Shown here: in pieces, positions 33,859 through 38,663 of the stretch
Layout: each line of letters opens with the position of its first letter
Numbering within the stretch: the stretch's first letter is position 1
Notes under the pieces: model-generated
What the model saw: only the letters and a program-made list of their open reading frames with translations
Databases searched by the model: none
Told to the model about the DNA's origin: nothing
Program-made: the position numbers and the translations under genes
Assembly (NCBI GenBank): GCA_938041035.1
Contig: CALHYX010000105.1
Span: forward strand, 1 to 38,663
Length of the DNA: 38,663 bases
From: an uncultured Acidimicrobiales bacterium
GTDB taxonomy: Bacteria > Actinomycetota > Acidimicrobiia > Acidimicrobiales > SHLQ01
Direction: 5' to 3'

Positions 33859-36111
33859 TCAGCGAGGTTCGTCGCCAACGAGCGGCCTCGGAGCGGCAAA
33901 GGTCGTGTCGACCAGGTTGGTCTGCTCGGCTTGGCGGCGGACGATGAACTCGTGAAGCTCGAGGATCAACTCGGGTTGGTGCCGCAGCTTTTGGTAGTGC
34001 GAGGCGGGGAGCCACAGCGCATCAACCGCGGTGTCGGCGACTGTGACCGTGGTGTCGGCCGGCCCGATGGGCAGGCCGACATCGCCGACGAGTCCTCGTG
34101 GTCCGATCCGGCGCTGCCGTTGCCAGGTGCGATGAGAAGTCAGGCGGTACGACGTCAGCGATCCGTTCAGCACGATGAACAAACCGATGCTCTCGGCGTT
34201 ATTGCCGGGCGTGAGGTTGTGCTGGATGAACTGGCTCGGGGCGAGCGGGACCCGCTGGAAGTGCGACTGCAGCGGCGCCGAGAACGGGGCGGGATCGCGT
34301 AGATCGATGGGTGCCGATCGGTGTCGCCACTCAAAGCTCAGCTGGCATTGCTCGGCGTATTCGAGCGCTTCGTCGAGGGTTGCCGGGGCAAAGAAGCCGG
34401 CCTCGGCGATCGCGGCGAACCGGCCGCGGAGTGCAGGCGAAAGAGACGACAGGATCACGGTGATGTCCGCTGCTCGCAGCTCGGCGACCAGTTTGTTCAC
34501 CGCCGAAAGCGCCGACTGTTCAACACCGGTCACCGCAGCAAAGTCGACCACCACCACAAAGGGTCGGTCGGTAAGGACGGATGCTTCCTGATCGAGAACG
34601 TGGGTTCGGATTCGGCTCTCGAGCGCTGCGGCGGAACCGAAGAACAGGTAGCCGTGCAGCTCGAACACGGCCAGGCGATCGCTATGGCGGCGAAGGATGG
34701 CCCGTTCGAGCGGGGTGCGTTCGGACAGGCTCGGGAACCCACGACCCGATCCCTGGTTGCGAACCGGGTCGATCTGGCTGTAGCGGACGGTGAAGATCGC
34801 GCTGGCGGCGATGAGCCCGGCGCCGATTCCGGGCAGGATCCCCAGCCAGGCGATCGTGACCACGATCCCCATGCTGAGCACCTGATCGACCCGGTTGGTC
34901 GTCTGCCGCAGGTCCTTCACCCAGAGCGTGACCAGGCTCAAGCCGAGAAGAACCAGAAGTGCGCCGGGACCAAAGCGAGGGATGAAGCCAATGAACTTGA
35001 CCGCAACCGCGCCGAGCAGCGCGAGCACCAGCCCGGTCGCGAAGGGCACCGTCCGGCGGGTGACGCCGAGGTGGGCGTGCAGTTCGCTCCCGGCGACCGA
35101 GTGAAAGGACGGCGGTACGCAAAGTGGTGCCGTGACCATCGCCGCGAGCCCGGTCAGGCGTAGTTCCCGATCGAGGTCGACCCGTCGCCCTTGGAGCTCG
35201 GCGATACCGGTGACGTTCAGCACGAGCGCGATAGCCGTGACCGCGGCGACCCCGACCATGCCGGGCAGTGCCGCCAGGATCGCGGTCCAGTTCGCGTTCG
35301 CCAGCTCGCCGATGGTGAGCAGCGCGACGCCCTGCGATTCCGGGAAGGGGCCAACGAGCCACCCACTGCTCTCGGCCGCGGCGACCGACGAGGTGGCGGC
35401 GACGATGCCGTAGAAGGCGCCGAGCCCAACGAGTAGGACCACGCCGGTCGCGTAGGGCGGCACCCGGCGGGACTGCGACATCGCCCAGAACGCCAGCCCG
35501 AGGCCCAGGCCGGGCAACCAAAACTGGGCGACCGAGAACGTGAAGAGGCGCGGGAGATCCCCGCTGGTCAACCGGGCGGACACCATGACCTCGAAGCCAC
35601 CCTTGAACAACAGCCAACCCGACCCGCCGATGAAGCCCTGTATGACCGTGGTTGGCACGTACTGGACGAACCGCCCGAGCTGAAGTCGGCCAACGGCCCA
35701 GAGCGCGATCCCGCACACCGCGGAGGTGACGGCAAGCAGCACGAAGACGTCGACGACGTTGGTTCGGTCGTCGGCGGCAAAGCTGGCCGCGAGGGCAGCC
35801 ACGACCAGACCGGGTCCGTCCTGAACGATCACGGCGAGCGGGACGATCTGGCTCCTCGCCGCCAGCCACATACCCACCAGCCCACAGCTGACGGTAAAGG
35901 CCCCGGCGGCGAGCGGAAGTCCCACACTGAGGTCGCCGGCGAAGATGATCGCCGCCATCGATATCGTCGTTCCGGCTACCGAAACCAGTGATGTGGCGAC
36001 GGCGATCGAACTGGTGCCGAGTTCGTGAAACCGCTGGCTCCAGGCGATGGGTGAAGTGGCGCCCACCTCGCTTTGCCGAGGCCCCGGAGACCCGGTGAAG
36101 GCAGGGTTCAT
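33859..36111 (-). CDS. SulP-family anion transporter with STAS and cNMP-binding-like domains
   Basis: A 750-residue protein. Residues about 20-460 form the SulP membrane domain, with family segments such as VQYVPTTVIQGFIGGSGWL and a series of hydrophobic helices. A STAS domain follows (about 495-600; FELHGYLFFGSAAALE, FVVVVDFAAVTGVEQSA). The C-terminal 140 residues look cNMP-binding-like (FIVLNGSLTSYRL, IGPRGLVGDVGLPIGPADTTVTV). SulP proteins move sulfate, bicarbonate or other anions; this three-part architecture is known in bacteria but its substrate is not. A TACGTT box 6 nt before the ATG suggests a leaderless transcript. Confidence 0.9.
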   Translation of the reverse strand: MNPAFTGSPGPRQSEVGATSPIAWSQRFHELGTSSIAVATSLVSVAGTTISMAAIIFAGDLSVGLPLAAGAFTVSCGLVGMWLAARSQIVPLAVIVQDGPGLVVAALAASFAADDRTNVVDVFVLLAVTSAVCGIALWAVGRLQLGRFVQYVPTTVIQGFIGGSGWLLFKGGFEVMVSARLTSGDLPRLFTFSVAQFWLPGLGLGLAFWAMSQSRRVPPYATGVVLLVGLGAFYGIVAATSSVAAAESSGWLVGPFPESQGVALLTIGELANANWTAILAALPGMVGVAAVTAIALVLNVTGIAELQGRRVDLDRELRLTGLAAMVTAPLCVPPSFHSVAGSELHAHLGVTRRTVPFATGLVLALLGAVAVKFIGFIPRFGPGALLVLLGLSLVTLWVKDLRQTTNRVDQVLSMGIVVTIAWLGILPGIGAGLIAASAIFTVRYSQIDPVRNQGSGRGFPSLSERTPLERAILRRHSDRLAVFELHGYLFFGSAAALESRIRTHVLDQEASVLTDRPFVVVVDFAAVTGVEQSALSAVNKLVAELRAADITVILSSLSPALRGRFAAIAEAGFFAPATLDEALEYAEQCQLSFEWRHRSAPIDLRDPAPFSAPLQSHFQRVPLAPSQFIQHNLTPGNNAESIGLFIVLNGSLTSYRLTSHRTWQRQRRIGPRGLVGDVGLPIGPADTTVTVADTAVDALWLPASHYQKLRHQPELILELHEFIVRRQAEQTNLVDTTFAAPRPLVGDEPR

Positions 36112-36117
36112 GGGCTG

Positions 36118-36146
36118 AACGTACGGGCGGACGCAGCTCCTGACTA
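36118..36146 (-). promoter_or_regulatory. Leaderless promoter of the SulP gene
   Basis: On the minus strand TAGTCA (36146-36141), a 17-nt spacer and TACGTT (36123-36118) precede the ATG at 36111, with 6 nt between box and start codon. Confidence 0.4.
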
Positions 36147-36188
36147 TGGGGAGCGCACCCCCACCGCACGGGTACAGCCCGCGGCGCG

Positions 36189-36194
36189 ACTAGT
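36189..36194. repeat. Left target-site duplication ACTAGT
   Basis: ACTAGT directly precedes the left end of the insertion sequence and is repeated exactly at 37245-37250. It fits the NCTAGN target known for IS481. Confidence 0.85.
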
Positions 36195-37244
36195 TGTATT
36201 GACCACGGACGTTGTTAGCGCGGGTCCACCGGTGAGTTGAGCCTCCCGGGGAGGCTGTGGTTATTCGACCAACTACAGCTGCCGGGAGGCTCGTTGTGCA
36301 CGCTAATGCCCGTCTGACCCATTGGGGTCGACAAGAACTCGTCCGCCGGATCACGGCTGGGACACCGGTTGCTCATGTCGCCGAGGCGATGAATGTGTCT
36401 CGGCCGACCGCGTCGAAGTGGTGGGCCCGGTTTCGTGCCGATCCCGATGGTCAATGGTGGCTGGACCGTTCCAGCCGGCCCCGAACCTGTCCTCATCAAA
36501 CCCGCCGTGCGGTTGAGCGCAAGATCGTTTCGCTGCGACGCCGTCACAAGCTTGGCCCGGCCCGTATTGCGGGCCGTCTCGAGATGAACCCGTCAACAGT
36601 CCACAAAGTGCTCGTTCGTCACGGCTGTAACCGGCTGGCATGGATGGACCGGCCAACCGGACGTGTGATCCGCCGATACGAACACGACAAACCTGGCGAC
36701 CTGATCCACATCGACATCAAGAAACTGGGCAAAGTCCCACCTGGGGGTGGCTGGCGGATACACGGCCGAGCAGCTCGCCCGAACACACGCAAACACCGGA
36801 TTGGCTACTCCTACATCCACGCCGCGGTCGATGATCACACCCGGCTCGCGTACGCCGAGATCCACGACGACGAACAAGCCGTCACAGCCGTCGCGTTCTG
36901 GCGACGAGCCAAAGCCTTCTTCGAAGCCCACGGCATGACCATCGCCCGAGTGTTGACTGACAACGGATCCTGCTACAGATCTCGCCTATTCAACGCCGAG
37001 CTCGCCCACGCAGGCATCACCCACAAGTACTGCCGGCCCTACCGGCCCCAAACCAACGGCAAAGTCGAACGCTTCAACCGGACCCTCCTCGACGAATGGG
37101 CCTACATCCGCCCCTACCGATCAGAGAACCAACGACGACGCCAACTCGACACCTGGCTCCACACCTACAACCATCACCGATGCCACACCGCCATCGGCGG
37201 CCAACCACCCATCACCCGCGTCAACAACCAACCCGGGCAATACA
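36195..37244 (+). mobile_element. Complete IS481-family insertion sequence
   Basis: A 1050-bp element, the usual IS481 length. Ends start with TGT: the left end (36195-36225) and the reverse complement of the right end (37244-37214) match at about 23 of 31 positions, beginning TGTATTG. It is flanked by 6-bp direct repeats ACTAGT and carries one full-length transposase gene. The element looks intact and possibly recent, given the perfect duplication. Its base composition is less G+C-rich than the surroundings. Confidence 0.93.
36239..36292 (+). promoter_or_regulatory. Competing hairpins hiding the transposase ribosome-binding site
   Basis: GAGCCTCCCGG (36239-36249) is the exact reverse complement of CCGGGAGGCTC (36282-36292), which contains the GGGAGG ribosome-binding site (36284-36289) of the transposase. 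The left arm can alternatively fold on itself: GCCTCCC (36241-36247) with GGGAGGC (36249-36255). A transcript entering from outside the element would contain both arms and could mask the site. Confidence 0.6.
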
Positions 37245-37249
37245 ACTAG
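36296..37249 (+). CDS. IS481-family transposase (DDE)
   Basis: A 317-residue transposase. The N-terminal helix-turn-helix region reads GTPVAHVAEAMNVSRPTASK. The rve-type catalytic core shows D in LIHIDIKKLG, D in VLTDNGSCYRS and E in NGKVERFNRTL, followed by the YRPQTNGK and HTYNHHRCHTAIGG segments typical of IS481. I chose GTG 36296 because GGGAGG precedes it by 6 nt; an ATG at 36257 would start within the regulatory hairpin. The reading frame passes through the right inverted repeat, and its TAG (37247-37249) comes from the duplicated target ACTAGT, not from the element. Confidence 0.93.
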   Translation: MHANARLTHWGRQELVRRITAGTPVAHVAEAMNVSRPTASKWWARFRADPDGQWWLDRSSRPRTCPHQTRRAVERKIVSLRRRHKLGPARIAGRLEMNPSTVHKVLVRHGCNRLAWMDRPTGRVIRRYEHDKPGDLIHIDIKKLGKVPPGGGWRIHGRAARPNTRKHRIGYSYIHAAVDDHTRLAYAEIHDDEQAVTAVAFWRRAKAFFEAHGMTIARVLTDNGSCYRSRLFNAELAHAGITHKYCRPYRPQTNGKVERFNRTLLDEWAYIRPYRSENQRRRQLDTWLHTYNHHRCHTAIGGQPPITRVNNQPGQYN

Positions 37250-37250
37250 T
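37245..37250. repeat. Right target-site duplication ACTAGT
   Basis: Second copy of the 6-bp duplication. It supplies the TAG stop of the transposase on the plus strand and, read on the minus strand, the TAG stop of the PhnD-like gene. Confidence 0.85.
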
Positions 37251-38040
37251 TGTCGGCCGGATCACCGAAGGTCTCGACGGTCGCCATGGCGGTGCGGATC
37301 GCGGCGTAGTGATCGGGGCCGACTTCGACGAGGTGCGACAGGGCTGCGGCCTCGAGTTCGGCCTGCAACGCCGGTTGCCCGGATGCCGCCAGCATTTGCC
37401 GGCGCACGCGGCGAACGTCTTCGGTGGCCAGGCTCTTGCGGGCGACGAGCGGTTGGGTTGGCCACGGGCCCAGGCGTTCGATGACGGTGAGGGCATCGAC
37501 GGCAGGGTCCATGCGGGCCCGGCCGGTGCGAACAACCGAGTCGACCAGCGCGGCGTCGAGGTCGCCGGCGACGACCATGTCGAGCGATGCGTGGTGGCCG
37601 CCGGTGAACGGCTGCTCACAAAACGAATCGGGAAGCCCGCGTTCGTGCAAGGCGATGCGAAGGGCGTGATAACCGCTGAGGCTCACGGGGTCGTTGCAGC
37701 CCACCCGCCGACCGGCCAGGTCGTCGAAGGTGGTGATGCCGGAGTCGGCTCGGGTGACGAGGTCGCCGAAGTACACGGGGGCGCCGTTGGAGTCGGGATC
37801 GTCGGGCACCCACGCGACCCCCACCAGTTGTACCGCCGCGTCGTCGCCGCGGGTTTCGAGATCGACGTAGGACGTGGAGCAGACCCAGCCGAGATCGGCG
37901 GAGCCGTCGGCGAAGGGATCGTTGCCCGGCGTGGGCCCCGACGATGTCTCGTCGAAATCGACGTCGACTCCCAGCACGCGGCCGATCTGGTGGAACAGCG
38001 AAGTGGGAAACCCCGGGCTCATGTAGGAGATCAAGCGCAT
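37246..38040 (-). CDS. PhnD-like periplasmic binding protein
   Basis: A 264-residue protein of the phosphate/phosphonate (PhnD-like) solute-binding family: SYMSPGFPTSLFHQI opening, DLGWVCSTSYVDL in lobe 1, DDLAGRRVGCNDPVSLSGY with the ligand-binding loop, and HHASLDMVVAGDLDAALVDS in lobe 2. No signal peptide precedes ATG 38040, and the GTG 13 codons upstream (38079) adds none. It may be a cytosolic or non-transport member; no permease or ATPase genes are adjacent. Its stop codon lies in the ACTAGT duplication of the IS element, so the insertion touched the gene end without changing the protein. Confidence 0.82.
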   Translation of the reverse strand: MRLISYMSPGFPTSLFHQIGRVLGVDVDFDETSSGPTPGNDPFADGSADLGWVCSTSYVDLETRGDDAAVQLVGVAWVPDDPDSNGAPVYFGDLVTRADSGITTFDDLAGRRVGCNDPVSLSGYHALRIALHERGLPDSFCEQPFTGGHHASLDMVVAGDLDAALVDSVVRTGRARMDPAVDALTVIERLGPWPTQPLVARKSLATEDVRRVRRQMLAASGQPALQAELEAAALSHLVEVGPDHYAAIRTAMATVETFGDPADN

Positions 38041-38115
38041 CACCGGCAACGGTACCGGCGTCCGGTTGCAGACCGGCACGGACGTTGGGGCTCGCCGGGT
38101 AGGACCGGGCGGGCC

Positions 38116-38121
38116 TAGGTT
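38116..38121 (+). promoter_or_regulatory. -10 box of leaderless DoxX-like gene
   Basis: TAGGTT fits TANNNT and ends 6 nt before the ATG at 38128, the same geometry as before the genes at 92 and 36111. No ribosome-binding site is present and no clear -35 is seen. Confidence 0.4.
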
Positions 38122-38127
38122 GGGTTG

Positions 38128-38484
38128 ATGGAGGCCGAGCTACCGATTCTGGCGATCGTGTTGATCGTGGTCATGGCCGGTGATGCCGCTGCCGGTGCGG
38201 TGCCGATCGCCTACATCAAGGACGACCTCGACCGGCTCAACGTTTCCGAGCAGACGCAGCGCCTTATCCCGCTGCTGAAGTTCGCCGCGGTGGCCGGGCT
38301 GGTGATCGGTCTGTGGGTCCCGGTGCTCGGGTTGATCACGTGCGTCGCGCTGCTGGGCTACTTCGTGGCCGCGCTCTGGGTGCACAAGCGGGAGAACGAC
38401 CCCCTCGTGAAGTATCTGCCTGCGGTCGGGTTCTTCGCGTTCATCGCCGTCGTCGGAGCGCTGTCCTATCTGCCCGCGCTGTAG
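38128..38484 (+). CDS. DoxX-like small membrane protein
   Basis: A 118-residue protein with four hydrophobic helices (about 6-27, 49-65, 68-85, 98-116) and a short polar loop (KDDLDRLNVSEQTQRLIP) after the first helix, the layout of DoxX-like proteins. The family is linked to redox or membrane stress functions in some bacteria, but the role here is unknown. ATG 38128 is preceded by a -10-like box and no ribosome-binding site; TTG 38125 is an in-frame alternative. It is divergent from the PhnD-like gene and about 100 nt upstream of the tRNA. Confidence 0.75.
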   Translation: MEAELPILAIVLIVVMAGDAAAGAVPIAYIKDDLDRLNVSEQTQRLIPLLKFAAVAGLVIGLWVPVLGLITCVALLGYFVAALWVHKRENDPLVKYLPAVGFFAFIAVVGALSYLPAL

Positions 38485-38551
38485 CCCAGGGAAACGGCCG
38501 AGCCAGCGTCGACCACCGGACGATGGCACCACTACCTGCGCCCGACGCGAG

Positions 38552-38580
38552 TAGTCGTTCGCGTTCCCGCCCGCTACAGT
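38552..38580 (+). promoter_or_regulatory. tRNA promoter
   Basis: TAGTCG (38552-38557), a 17-nt spacer and TACAGT (38575-38580) end 6 nt before the mature tRNA 5' end. The short distance means almost no 5' trailer for RNase P to remove. Confidence 0.45.
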
Positions 38581-38586
38581 TTCGCC

Positions 38587-38663
<77 letters not shown>

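Noticed and set aside
36257..36295. ATG 36257 as transposase start
   Set aside because: It lies inside the hairpin region without a ribosome-binding site, whereas GTG 36296 has GGGAGG at proper spacing.

Overview
The window reads as chromosomal DNA of a high-G+C actinobacterium. Codon use is strongly G/C-ending, several genes appear to be leaderless with a TANNNT box about 6 nt before the start codon, GTG starts and 4-nt ATGA/GTGA gene overlaps are frequent, and an initiator tRNA with encoded CCA closes the window. The gene mix (many FtsX-type exporters, secreted propeller proteins, sulfatase/sulfotransferase, TauD/PhyH dioxygenases, photolyase) would fit Acidimicrobiia, but that placement is inference; there is no rRNA or other phylogenetic marker to settle it.

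Layout. (1) 1-4367: a 15-bp-arm perfect palindrome, an MmcQ/YjbR-like protein, a PhyH-type dioxygenase, an iron-sulfur (PhrB-type) photolyase, and an aldehyde dehydrogenase behind a structured leader. (2) 4364-7931: a MacB/FtsX-type exporter (ATPase plus 953-residue double permease), apparently with an OmpR-like direct-repeat operator. (3) 8255-12727: secreted SGNH protein, TauD dioxygenase, M28 peptidase lipoprotein, and a sulfatase-like lipoprotein with an unusual active-site motif. The sulfatase and the next gene, a GT-C-like membrane protein (to 14332), are visibly less G+C-rich. (4) 14567-18960: FtsX permease, an ABC ATPase fused to a cyclic-nucleotide-binding domain, and a PlsC acyltransferase, convergent with and overlapping a cNMP-patatin phospholipase. 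(5) 19056-25472, minus strand: sulfotransferase, BNR propeller, PQQ-propeller lipoprotein, and a YceI-cytochrome c-copper monooxygenase fusion. (6) 25606-33723, minus strand: a seven-cistron chain in which every junction overlaps by 1-4 nt: GT-C membrane protein, Ig-like anchored protein, small membrane protein, a 29-codon ORF, hybrid histidine kinase with no sensor domain, H-NOX heme sensor, and a kinase-like protein lacking the phospho-accepting histidine. (7) 33859-38663: SulP-STAS-cNMP transporter, a complete IS481-family element in an NCTAGN site, a PhnD-like binding protein, a DoxX-like protein, and tRNA-fMet.

The strongest candidate for a new system is region 6. A canonical H-NOX lacking the distal O2-stabilising tyrosine sits between a sensor-less hybrid kinase and a histidine-less kinase, and is translationally coupled to cell-surface genes. 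This suggests nitric-oxide or redox control of envelope or matrix building. A second theme is cNMP control of lipid and ion handling: three separate proteins in the window carry cNMP-binding-like domains. A third is the three-domain copper monooxygenase that carries its own heme domain.
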